64,000 bases of DNA, taken from contig CAITNO010000141.1 of the NCBI GenBank assembly GCA_903893795.1, positions 28,978 to 92,977 on the forward strand. The letters run 5' to 3'. Positions within the stretch are counted from its first letter, which is position 1. Each line of letters begins with the position of its first letter. This document shows positions 53,616 through 61,834 of this stretch, in pieces. Below the pieces are notes generated by a model. The model searched no databases, was not told the origin of the DNA, and saw only the letters and a program-made list of their open reading frames with translations. A program made the translations under genes and the position numbers. The DNA is from Candidatus Hydrogenedentota bacterium. Its GTDB lineage: Bacteria > Hydrogenedentota > Hydrogenedentia > Hydrogenedentales > CAITNO01.

Positions 53616-55421
53616 ATGGCAGAAAACAAACGCGTTCCGGCGCGTCAGGATGTCCCGGAAAAGGACACATGGAACCTTGCCCCCCTCTTTCGCTCCGACA
53701 AGGCGTGGACCCGCGCCTGCCGCGAGGCGGAGGAACTGTATCCCAAAGTCGCCGCATTCCGCGGTCGGCTGGGACGTTCGGCCAAGGTCCTGCGCGAATG
53801 CTGCGACTTTGAAACCGGCCTCACCCGGCTGATCGAGAAACTCGGTGTTTACGCCCACCTGCGCTACAGTGAAGATGTGGCCAACCCCGCCTGCCAGGGC
53901 ATGATCGCCCGCTTCACCTTCATCGCCACCCGGGCAGGCGAGGCGGCCAGCTACATCGCGCCCGAGATTCAGGCCATCCCCAAGGCCAAAATGGCCGAAT
54001 TCCTCAAGAGTCCCCTCCTCGAACCCTACCGCTTCAATTTGGAAAAGCTGCTCCGCTTCAAGCCGCACATCCTCTCCGAAAAAGAGGAGCGGCTACTGGC
54101 CATGCTCGGCGAAGTGGCCGAGACCCCCTCAAAGGTCTTTGACCAGCTCAGTGATGCCGACATGAAGTTCGGCACCGTCATCGACGAGACGGGCAGCGAA
54201 ATCGAACTCACCCAGGGCAGTTTTCGCACTTTGCTGGAATCGCCCAAGCGGGCCGTCCGCAAGGAGGCCTTCGACAAGTTTTACGCCGTGCAGGAGGGCC
54301 ACGGCAACACCCTCGCCGCCTCCCTTGCCGGGGGCGTGCTGCAGGACGTGTACAACGCCCGGGTCCGCAATTTCCCCTCCGCCCGCGAGGCGGCCCTCTT
54401 TGGCGACAAGGTCCCCGTGGCCGTCTATGACAGCCTCATCGAAGCGGTACGCGGCGAACTGCCCACACTCCACCGCTATTTCGAGATTCGCCGCCGCGCC
54501 CTGCGCCTGAAAGACCTGCACGCCTACGACAACTACGCGCCCATCGTCAAGACCGACAAGGTCAGCATCCCCTACGACGAGGCGGTGGACACCATCAGCG
54601 AGGCCCTCGCGCCCCTGGGCGACGGCTACGTGCGCACCCTGCGCCAGGGACTCACCGAGGCACGCTGGGTGGACAAGTACGAAAACCGCAACAAGCACAG
54701 CGGCGCCTACTCCTCCGGCTGCTACGACAGCCCGCCCTACATTCTTATGAACTACAAACCGGAAGTGCTCGACTCCATGTTCACCCTCGCCCACGAGGCG
54801 GGCCACTCGATGCACTCCCATTTCAGCCGCAAGGCCCAGCCCTACCAGTACAGCGACTACACCATCTTCGTCGCAGAGGTGGCGTCCACCTTCAACGAGC
54901 AGTTGCTGGCCCGCCACCTCTTCTCCAAGGTGAAATCGCGCAAGCGCCGCGCCGAGCTCATCAACAAGGAAATCGACGAGATTCGCGGCACGATCATCCG
55001 GCAGACCATGTTCGCCGAATTCGAGAAGAACATCCACGCCCTGGCCGAGGCCGGCGAACCGCTCACGCTTGAGGTGTTCCGCCAGAGCTACCGCGCCCTG
55101 CTGGACGCCTATTTCGGTCCCCAATTCGTCATCGACCCGGTGCTCGAAATGGAGGGACTGCGCATACCCCACTTCTACCGTGCCTTTTACGTCTACAAAT
55201 ACGCCACCGGACTTTCGGCGGCGATTGCCCTTTCGCGCAATGTGCTGGCCGGAGGCGAAAAGGAGCGCAAACGCTATCTGTCCTTCCTCCAGAGCGGCGG
55301 CTCCAAATACCCGCTGGATCAATTGCGCGACGCGGGAGTAAACTTGACCCGTCCCGATGCCGTGAGCCAGGCCATGGCCCGGTTCCGGGAACTTGTGGAA
55401 GAATTGGACAGTCTGGTGTAG
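53616..55421 (+). CDS. pepF: oligoendopeptidase F (M3 metallopeptidase)
   Basis: This cytoplasmic zinc peptidase cleaves short peptides. The zinc site HEAGH is at about residue 393 (TLAHEAGHSMHSHFS) with the downstream glutamate in FVAEVASTFNEQLLA. The length of about 601 residues fits PepF of the M3B family. Regulatory motifs such as LRYSEDVANPACQG in the N-terminal lobe also fit. ATG 53616 is chosen because AGGA lies 11 bases upstream; an in-frame ATG at 53604 adds four residues. Its TAG stop lies within the first bases of a REP-C-like repeat at 55418. No operon partner is visible. Confidence 0.95.
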   Translation: MAENKRVPARQDVPEKDTWNLAPLFRSDKAWTRACREAEELYPKVAAFRGRLGRSAKVLRECCDFETGLTRLIEKLGVYAHLRYSEDVANPACQGMIARFTFIATRAGEAASYIAPEIQAIPKAKMAEFLKSPLLEPYRFNLEKLLRFKPHILSEKEERLLAMLGEVAETPSKVFDQLSDADMKFGTVIDETGSEIELTQGSFRTLLESPKRAVRKEAFDKFYAVQEGHGNTLAASLAGGVLQDVYNARVRNFPSAREAALFGDKVPVAVYDSLIEAVRGELPTLHRYFEIRRRALRLKDLHAYDNYAPIVKTDKVSIPYDEAVDTISEALAPLGDGYVRTLRQGLTEARWVDKYENRNKHSGAYSSGCYDSPPYILMNYKPEVLDSMFTLAHEAGHSMHSHFSRKAQPYQYSDYTIFVAEVASTFNEQLLARHLFSKVKSRKRRAELINKEIDEIRGTIIRQTMFAEFEKNIHALAEAGEPLTLEVFRQSYRALLDAYFGPQFVIDPVLEMEGLRIPHFYRAFYVYKYATGLSAAIALSRNVLAGGEKERKRYLSFLQSGGSKYPLDQLRDAGVNLTRPDAVSQAMARFRELVEELDSLV

Positions 55422-55450
55422 GGTGTGCGAAGCAAAGCGAAGCGCACCGT
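55418..55450 (+). repeat. partial REP-C repeat spanning the pepF stop codon
   Basis: GTAGGGTGTGCGAAGCAAAG followed by CGAAGCGCACCGTC matches the arms of the REP-C hairpin family. The TAG stop codon of pepF is formed by the element's own GTAGGG. Confidence 0.6.
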
Positions 55451-55453
55451 CTC

Positions 55454-55481
55454 ACTGGGAGCGCAGGCATCCCTGCCGGCT
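55454..55481 (+). repeat. REP-A palindromic repeat, copy 5
   Basis: This variant reads ACTGGGAGCGCAGGC then ATCCCTGCCGGCT, with CAGG for CCGG. It follows directly after the REP-C remnant in the pepF 3' region. Confidence 0.75.
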
Positions 55482-55560
55482 CTTCTGTCAGGGAATGAAC
55501 TTGCACGCTGTGCGAAGGCTGCAGGGTGTTCGCACCATGCCGGACCTTGGAGAGAGAAAG

Positions 55561-57111
55561 ATGAATTCTAGGGGGCTATTTGGGGCGTTTGTCCTGTCGG
55601 GCGCTGTCCTGCTGGGTGCGGTTGCGGCATCCGCGCAGGATGCGGGCGTGCTCGGCGGCCTGACCCGGCCGGTGGCGGGCGAGGCCCGCCGCGCCAGCAG
55701 CAGCAATGAGGACCTCACCCGAAATGGTGATGCCCGGTCCATTGCGGCCGGTGGCACGCTGACGCTGCTGGAGGCCGAAGGCCCCGGCGAAGTCACCCAT
55801 TTCTGGAACACCATCGGCAGCACCGACCTGTTCCACGGAAGGTCCATCGTGCTGCGAATCTACTACGACGGCGCCGAAAAGCCCAGCGTCGAGTCGCCCA
55901 TCGGCGACTTCTTCGGCGTCGGCCACGGCGCCTACAAGGACTTCAGCTCCCTACCCGTCACCGTCTCCTCCGCGGGCCGGGCCCGCACCTGCTATTGGCG
56001 CATGCCCTTCCGCAAGTCCATCAAAATGACTGTCACCAACGAGTCCGCCACCACCAAGTGCGACTCCTTCTACTACTACGTGGACTGGCGCAAGCTCGAC
56101 AGCCTCCCGGACGACACCCTCTACTTCCACGCCCATTACCGCCAGGAATTTCCCGCCGCGCCAGGCAAGCACTACACCATCCTCGACACGAAAGGGCACG
56201 GCCAGTATGTCGGCACGGTCTACTCGGTGATGCAGATGGAAACGGGCTGGTTCGGCGAAGGCGACGATTTCTTTTTCATCGACGGCGCCGACACGCCCCA
56301 ACTGCGCGGCACCGGCACGGAGGATTACTTCAACGATGCCTGGGGCTTCCGCGAATTCTCCACCCCCTTCCACGGCGTGCCCCTCTACGACGGCGTCCTG
56401 CCCGGCGACCGGGTTACCGCCTACCGCTGGCACATTCAGGACCCGATTCCCTTCAAGAATTCGCTCCGGCTCGAAATCGAGCACAAGGGCAGTGTCTACA
56501 ACCCCCAGGGAAACATCACCGACATCGAGCTCGGCGGCTTTGAAGACCGCGCCGACTGGTGCAGTTCCGTGGCTTTCTGGTACCAGTCCCCCCCGGCCGC
56601 CTTTGACGAGCCGCTGCCCCCGGCGGAAAAACGCATTCCCCCGGTGAAGTTTCTGCAGGCCTGCCAGATGTCCTTCCGCGCCGACCCGCCCCTGCTCGTG
56701 CTGCCGCAGGATCCCTTCCTGATCTACGCGCCCGGCTCGGAAAAAGCCAGCATCGAATATGACATCGATTTGGAAAAAGACGGCCGCTACCGCCTGGACG
56801 GCGTCTTCATGTTCAACCTCATGGCCGGGGCCTGGCAGCCCTTCCTCGACGGACAGAAACTCGGCGGCATCCTCGACCTGTACATCGCCAACGCCGACCC
56901 GCGCTGGGCCAATCTGGACACGCTCGACCTCAAGGCGGGCAAACACCTGCTCCGCTTCGAGGCCCTGCCCGGTGTCGGCGCACCGCACCGCGCCATGGCG
57001 CCAAAGATCAACGCCTTCGGCTTCGCCGGGCTCGTCGTCCTGCGCCTGGACGACATGGAAGGCTACCAGCAGTCCCTCAACCGCCTGCTGGAGCAGAAGA
57101 AGGCCAAGTGA
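55561..57111 (+). CDS. secreted DUF2961 (GH172-like) glycoside hydrolase
   Basis: This 516-residue exported protein has a signal peptide (about residues 1-26). The DUF2961 region includes EGPGEVTHFWNTIG, LRIYYDGAEKPSVESPIGDFFG (a metal-binding acidic patch) and the family hallmark GTGTEDYFNDAWGF (about residue 246) that carries the catalytic glutamate and aspartate. Characterised GH172 members act on arabinofuranosides and difructose dianhydride-like sugars; the substrate here is unknown. The C-terminal 120 residues form an extra beta module. GGAGAGAG precedes the ATG at 55561. The next hydrolase gene follows on the same strand after a 334-base repeat-bearing spacer. Confidence 0.85.
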   Translation: MNSRGLFGAFVLSGAVLLGAVAASAQDAGVLGGLTRPVAGEARRASSSNEDLTRNGDARSIAAGGTLTLLEAEGPGEVTHFWNTIGSTDLFHGRSIVLRIYYDGAEKPSVESPIGDFFGVGHGAYKDFSSLPVTVSSAGRARTCYWRMPFRKSIKMTVTNESATTKCDSFYYYVDWRKLDSLPDDTLYFHAHYRQEFPAAPGKHYTILDTKGHGQYVGTVYSVMQMETGWFGEGDDFFFIDGADTPQLRGTGTEDYFNDAWGFREFSTPFHGVPLYDGVLPGDRVTAYRWHIQDPIPFKNSLRLEIEHKGSVYNPQGNITDIELGGFEDRADWCSSVAFWYQSPPAAFDEPLPPAEKRIPPVKFLQACQMSFRADPPLLVLPQDPFLIYAPGSEKASIEYDIDLEKDGRYRLDGVFMFNLMAGAWQPFLDGQKLGGILDLYIANADPRWANLDTLDLKAGKHLLRFEALPGVGAPHRAMAPKINAFGFAGLVVLRLDDMEGYQQSLNRLLEQKKAK

Positions 57112-57126
57112 GTGCGCCGTCTTCCT

Positions 57127-57156
57127 TTTGACTGCGGTGGCCATGCCGCCGCTTTT
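57127..57156 (+). repeat. REP-D repeat, second copy
   Basis: TTTGACTGCGGTGGCC followed by ATGCCGCCGCTTTT matches the copy at 11781-11812. Confidence 0.5.
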
Positions 57157-57360
57157 CTTCGCCGGGGCCACGCCCCGGCGCGCTTCTCTCTCAATCCCAT
57201 CCATCCCATACCTCTCATTCCTCCCACCTCCGTGTTCGTCCGTGCATGTCCGTGTTTGTCCAACCAGCAGCGCAAGAACCATTCGCCTGCTTGGCATTTC
57301 AGGCGAAACGCACAGCCAGCACCAACAGTCCTATTCTGTGTTCTTTCAAATGAAAGAAGA

Positions 57361-57401
57361 GAAGCCGGCGGGACGTTCCCGCCTTCGCGGGAGTGACGGG
57401 C
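57361..57401 (-). repeat. REP-A element interrupted by a CGGGAA-type repeat
   Basis: Read on the minus strand this is ACTGGGAGCGCC, then CGTCACTCCCGCGAAGGCGG, then GAACGTCCCGCCGGCTTC. The outer parts match REP-A with its GG replaced by a 23-base half-copy of the repeat at 28080-28166. This shows insertion of one dispersed repeat into another. Confidence 0.65.
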
Positions 57402-57445
57402 GCTCCCAGTGGGTCAGCCGCAATTTCTGTTTGGAGACCTGTGAC

Positions 57446-59296
57446 ATGCAAAAATGGCTCTGTTTCATCCCCCTTCTTCTTGCCGCCGCCACCGCCGCCC
57501 TTGCCCAAAGCGCCCAGACCGGCATGAAAGACCCCGCGCGCGGCACTCAGAAACTGCGCATCGACTATGTACACTACCGCCCGGCAGTCTTCGACACCGA
57601 ACAGATCAAGGAGGCGGAAAGCGAATACCTCAACAAGGGCGGCCTGCTCTACATCTATTACACCAACGTCACCGACCAACCCGTCCACTTCTATTTCTAC
57701 CGGCTGAACGGCAAGGACGAATCCTACTGGCGGCTCAACGGATTTGTCGCCTGGGACCGCAACTACGGCTCGACCGTGGAACCCGGCCAGAGCGGCGTCT
57801 GGGAAATCGATGGCATCACCGAGGACTTCGCCCCCGGCAAACCCTGCAAGTTTTCCATGATTGACCGGAAGGAGGGCATCGCCGGAAAGTGCGAGACGAC
57901 GATGGAAGCCGACCCCGTCCAAATCACGCACATCCGCGTGCTGCCCGGCATGAAGGAACTGGAAGTGCATGTCCGCAATGCGGGCAAAGACAAGGTGCAA
58001 CTGGGCGCGGTGGAAGTCGCCGGTGCGCAGGTTGCCGCCTGCGACTGGGCCGGGCAGGAACTGCCCGGGCCGGGCCATGCCATCGCCCATGTGACACTGG
58101 CCGCGCCGGTTGCGTCTGCCAAACTGCTCATCGTGAAAGTGCCCGTCAAGGGCGGCGGTCCTGACCGAACCGTATGCGGGCACCGCCGCGCCTTTGAGGA
58201 CGTCTTTCCCATCGGAACCTGGAACACCGACGAGGAAAACCTGCCCGCGTTGCGCCGCATGCACATCGACACCGGCGTGGCCGGCGGCAAAAAGACCGAC
58301 AAGTTCTTTGGCGAACTGGCGCCCAAGTACGGACACAACGCCATCGTCCACACCGAAGTGCCCACCGAGGTGGACACGCTCCGCGAACTGACCGGAAATC
58401 CTAACCTGCTTTGCTGGGGACTGGCCGACGAGCCTGACTGGACCAAACCGCCCAACCTGATGCTCCTGTGCGAACAGATGGTGCGCAAGTACGACAGCAC
58501 CAAACCAAGCTTCATGACGCTCTGCCGCAACATCAAATTCTTCCAGTACGCGCCCATCACCGACATCGCCTGCCAGGACCACTACTGTGTCACCGCACCG
58601 TCCAGCAGCCTGTGGAAGAAGTTCTACGGCACCCGGTTGGAGGAAACCCAAATCTACACCCGCGACCTCAAGCGCGCCGCCGAACCGCACCCGGTATGGG
58701 TGTGGACCCAGGGCATTGCCGACTGGGGCGAGCGCCCCAAGCGCACCGTGCCCACGCCCGACGAACTGGCGGGACAGTTGGTGCTCAACCTTGGCCAGGG
58801 CACCAAGGGCATTCTCTGGTTCAACTACGGCAAGAAAGTGGCGGAGAAATTCCCCGACGCCGTGGACGCCATGCGCCTCTGGGGGCGGGTCATGTGCCTC
58901 TTGCGGCAGGATTTCCTCGCGTCCGACCCGGCGCTCATGGACATTAAGGCCCCGGAGAAAATCAACGTGGCCCCGCTCGCCTCCCGCGACAAACTGCTAC
59001 TCTGCCTCTTCAACAGGGACTACGACATCGACCCGCAGGCCTATCCCTGGCGCGAACAGAAAGACGTGAAAATAACCGTCGAGTTGCCGTCCTGGATCAA
59101 GCCCGTCGCGGCCCTGCGCATCACGCCCGAAGGCATCGTCCCGGCCGACCTCAAGGTCTCCGGCAGCAGGGCAACCATCCGTCTTGCATCCCTCCGCGTC
59201 TGCGACATCCTCATGCTCCCCAACAACCCCACCGCCAAGGAAAAACTGGACGCCGACTTCAAGCAAATCGTCACCGACGAGGACAAAACCTACTAA
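57446..59296 (+). CDS. secreted TIM-barrel-like glycoside hydrolase of unassigned family
   Basis: This 616-residue exported protein has a signal peptide (about residues 1-20). A beta-rich N-terminal domain (residues 25-230) precedes a region with the look of a clan-A-type (beta/alpha)8 hydrolase: VFPIGTWNTDEENLPALRRM (about 253), NLLCWGLADEPDW (about 320, with the likely acid/base glutamate in ADEP), and PVWVWTQGIADWGER. A further beta-sandwich closes the chain. GGAG precedes the ATG at 57446. It follows the DUF2961 gene and may act on the same polymer. I cannot assign the family or substrate. Confidence 0.6.
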   Translation: MQKWLCFIPLLLAAATAALAQSAQTGMKDPARGTQKLRIDYVHYRPAVFDTEQIKEAESEYLNKGGLLYIYYTNVTDQPVHFYFYRLNGKDESYWRLNGFVAWDRNYGSTVEPGQSGVWEIDGITEDFAPGKPCKFSMIDRKEGIAGKCETTMEADPVQITHIRVLPGMKELEVHVRNAGKDKVQLGAVEVAGAQVAACDWAGQELPGPGHAIAHVTLAAPVASAKLLIVKVPVKGGGPDRTVCGHRRAFEDVFPIGTWNTDEENLPALRRMHIDTGVAGGKKTDKFFGELAPKYGHNAIVHTEVPTEVDTLRELTGNPNLLCWGLADEPDWTKPPNLMLLCEQMVRKYDSTKPSFMTLCRNIKFFQYAPITDIACQDHYCVTAPSSSLWKKFYGTRLEETQIYTRDLKRAAEPHPVWVWTQGIADWGERPKRTVPTPDELAGQLVLNLGQGTKGILWFNYGKKVAEKFPDAVDAMRLWGRVMCLLRQDFLASDPALMDIKAPEKINVAPLASRDKLLLCLFNRDYDIDPQAYPWREQKDVKITVELPSWIKPVAALRITPEGIVPADLKVSGSRATIRLASLRVCDILMLPNNPTAKEKLDADFKQIVTDEDKTY

Positions 59297-59350
59297 TCGA
59301 CGGCACAGTTCGCTCACCCGCTCCCATTGTCAATTGTCCATTAGCAACTG

Positions 59351-60388
59351 TCAATTAACCATCATCACCTTGTTGAAGAAGCCCTTCCGGTCGCGCATCA
59401 TGACCATGTGGTCCAGCAGACCCTCCGGTCCCGTGCGGTGGCTGATGAGCGGCTTCACGTCAATGCGGCCCGCCGCCATCGCATCGAGCGACATCTGCCA
59501 CTCGTTGCCGCGCAGTTCGGCGAAGGAGGAGTTCCACGTGCCGTGCAGGCGCAATTCATTGCGCAGGATGGCCCAGTAGGCCTTTTGCGACAGCGTCATC
59601 GCCCCGGCGGGGTTGCCCATGAGCACCACCGCTCCAAAAGGCTTGGCGCACTGCACCGTCTGCTCAAAAGCCGCCGCGCTCCCCGAACCCTCCACCACCA
59701 CATCCGCGCCGAGCGGTGCATGCCCGCGCACCCACGCCACGGCATCCTCCTCTTTCGGATTGCTGGTGAATTCATACCCCAGCGACCGCGCAAACTGAAG
59801 TTTTTCCCGGTCCACATCGAGCAGCATCACCCGCGCCGCACCCCAGGCCCGGGCCCACTGCGCCAGCATCAGGCCGATGGGTCCGGCACCGAATATCGCC
59901 ACCGTTGCGCCCAGGTCGATCTTTGCCTGCCGCAGCGCATGGGCGGCCACGGCCGCCGGTTCGCACATCGCCGCCTCCTCCAGCGAGAGCCCGTCGGGCA
60001 CGGGCACCAGATTCCATTCCGGCGCGACCACATATTCGGCAAAGGCACCGTCGCAGCGCGAACCGAGATAGTCATAGTCGGCGCATTGCGCATAGGCCCC
60101 CACGGCGCACATCGCGCAGCGCATGCACGGGACCAGCGGAAATACGGCCGCGCGCTGGCCGATGCGCGCGGCATCCACCCCCTCGCCCACGGCATCCACC
60201 ACCCCGGCAAACTCATGCCCCGGAATCAGCGGGAACCGGTAGGTGCCCTTTTCAAACACCCGGGGAATATCGGACCCGCACACCCCGCACGCGGCCACCT
60301 TCACCAGCACCCATCCCGGCCCCGGCACGGGCACAGTCACCTCTTCCGTTCGCAAATCGCCAATGGCATGCAGCACGCAGGCTTTCAT
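59351..60388 (-). CDS. zinc-dependent medium-chain alcohol dehydrogenase (polyol/sugar-alcohol type)
   Basis: This 345-residue NAD(P)-dependent dehydrogenase has the catalytic zinc ligands Cys37 in GVCGSD and His58-Glu59 in PGHEF, the structural zinc cysteines 88, 91, 94 and 102, and a Rossmann fold (GAGPIGLMLAQWARAWGA). The layout resembles galactitol-1-phosphate and sorbitol dehydrogenases. The substrate is probably a sugar or sugar-alcohol derivative. It is transcribed toward the end of the TIM-barrel gene, so the two converge. An MFS transporter gene lies beyond the REP-A pair on the same strand. Confidence 0.9.
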   Translation of the reverse strand: MKACVLHAIGDLRTEEVTVPVPGPGWVLVKVAACGVCGSDIPRVFEKGTYRFPLIPGHEFAGVVDAVGEGVDAARIGQRAAVFPLVPCMRCAMCAVGAYAQCADYDYLGSRCDGAFAEYVVAPEWNLVPVPDGLSLEEAAMCEPAAVAAHALRQAKIDLGATVAIFGAGPIGLMLAQWARAWGAARVMLLDVDREKLQFARSLGYEFTSNPKEEDAVAWVRGHAPLGADVVVEGSGSAAAFEQTVQCAKPFGAVVLMGNPAGAMTLSQKAYWAILRNELRLHGTWNSSFAELRGNEWQMSLDAMAAGRIDVKPLISHRTGPEGLLDHMVMMRDRKGFFNKVMMVN

Positions 60389-60475
60389 AATGCGTTTCCC
60401 TTGTGTGTTCTGGAAAGCGGTATCATCATCACCGGGCTATAATAACGCATCCAGGCACTTCACGGCGGCATCTTT

Positions 60476-60503
60476 ACTGGGAGCGCCGGCATCCCTGCCG
60501 GCT
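60476..60503 (+). repeat. REP-A palindromic repeat, copy 6 (left arm of inverted pair)
   Basis: Canonical copy ACTGGGAGCGCCGGC then ATCCCTGCCGGCT. With the copy at 60544-60571 it makes a perfect 28-base inverted repeat enclosing 40 bases, between the dehydrogenase and transporter genes. Confidence 0.85.
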
Positions 60504-60543
60504 CTTTTTCCGGGGAGTCAAGACAGTGCGCAACAGGGCAAGA

Positions 60544-60571
60544 AGCCGGCAGGGATGCCGGCGCTCCCAGT
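60544..60571 (-). repeat. REP-A palindromic repeat, copy 7 (right arm of inverted pair)
   Basis: Exact reverse complement of copy 6. Its position 24 bases after the MFS transporter stop (minus strand) would put the element in the transporter 3' untranslated region. Confidence 0.85.
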
Positions 60572-60595
60572 GAGGACGCTGCGGCCCTCTTGATG

Positions 60596-61834
60596 CTACT
60601 CTCCCGCCTCCCGCTTCGGCCGTATCAACAGCAACAGCAGCGCCGCAACGAACAATCCCACGGCCGCCCACTGAAACGTCACGCCCAGCCCAATGTGCCG
60701 GTCCTTGAGTTCACCGCCCTCGTAAATCATGATTCCGCCCATGAGGCAACTGCAAAAGTTCATAAACCCGTAGCCCGTGGCGCGGTAGCGCGGGTCGGCC
60801 ACCTGGCACAGGATGGGCATCATGTTGGCGTCCGAGAATCCCCGCGCCACGCCGAACACAATCAGCCCCAGGATGGCGAACACAAACACATTGGTCGAGG
60901 TGGCCATGAACAGCGCGGGCGCCGCCAGCAGAAATCCAAACATGGGCACCAGAATCCGCGCGCGCCGGTTCACGCGGCTCCACTTGTCCGCCCAGGCACC
61001 CCCAAGGAGGATGCCCGCACAGGAGGCCGCCTGGATGTAGGCCGTGGCCGACAGGCCCGCCGCGCCCTGGCCCATGCTGAAGTGTTCTTTCAGGTAGGTG
61101 GGCAGCCAGCCGTTGATCCCCCAGAAGGCCAGTGCCAGCAGGCTGACATGCAGCAGCAGCACCCCATAGGACGGCAGGGACAGCAGCGATTTCAGCGCCG
61201 CAACCAGATGAATCGGCGGAAGGCCCGCCCCTTCGTCCGGGACACCCGCTTTCGCGCCGGGCGCGTCGCGCAAGAGAAGCAGCAGCACCACGGCATAGAC
61301 CACACCGATTCCGCCGAAGACGGAGAAGCTCGCCCGCCAGCCCAGGTGCATCGCCATCACCCCTCCGACGCCGCCCAGCGCCGCGCCCGCATAGACGCCG
61401 CTCATGTGGATGCCCGTGGCCAGCGACCGCGTCGTGCCCCGGTGATAGTCCGCAATGAGCGCCAGTGCCGCAGGAATGTAGCAGGCCTCGCTGACGCCCA
61501 TGAGCGCCCGCGCCGCCACCAGTTGCCCCACCGTGTGGCACATCCCCGTGAGCCAGGTCACCGCCGACCACACCAGCAGGCTGCCGACAATCACCCGTGA
61601 CCGGCTGAACCGGTCCGCCATGAATCCGCCAAAGGGGCTCACCACGGCATACACCCACAGGAATACGGAAGTCAGCAGGCCAAACTGCGCCTCCGTCATG
61701 GCAATGTCCGACTTCAGCGAATCGTGCATTGTCGTGATGGTGAGCCGGTCGAGGTAGTTGAGCATGGCCACAAACCACAGCAGCCCCACCACCATCCAGG
61801 CCCGGGTCATGGAAGTCTTTTGGACATCGCTCAT
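60596..61834 (-). CDS. MFS transporter of the anion:cation symporter type
   Basis: This 412-residue membrane protein has the 12-helix major facilitator pattern. Family signatures include NYLDRLTITTM near the first helix, GGFMADRFSRSRVIVG (loop 2-3) and ARALMGVSEACYIPA. It resembles ACS-family hexuronate and sugar-acid carriers. Its start overlaps the stop of the epimerase-like gene by ATGA, so the two are translationally coupled, and the substrate is probably the sugar acid handled by that protein, such as N-acetylneuraminate. The direction and ion are not determined from sequence. Confidence 0.88.
   Translation of the reverse strand: MSDVQKTSMTRAWMVVGLLWFVAMLNYLDRLTITTMHDSLKSDIAMTEAQFGLLTSVFLWVYAVVSPFGGFMADRFSRSRVIVGSLLVWSAVTWLTGMCHTVGQLVAARALMGVSEACYIPAALALIADYHRGTTRSLATGIHMSGVYAGAALGGVGGVMAMHLGWRASFSVFGGIGVVYAVVLLLLLRDAPGAKAGVPDEGAGLPPIHLVAALKSLLSLPSYGVLLLHVSLLALAFWGINGWLPTYLKEHFSMGQGAAGLSATAYIQAASCAGILLGGAWADKWSRVNRRARILVPMFGFLLAAPALFMATSTNVFVFAILGLIVFGVARGFSDANMMPILCQVADPRYRATGYGFMNFCSCLMGGIMIYEGGELKDRHIGLGVTFQWAAVGLFVAALLLLLIRPKREAGE

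Larger units (their letters stand above)
57112..57445. other. intergenic region with REP-D and an interrupted REP-A element
   Basis: The 334 bases contain a REP-D element (57127-57156), a tract of short CGTGTTCGTCC-type units (57230-57260) and a REP-A element split by another repeat (57361-57401). No gene was seen. Confidence 0.6.
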
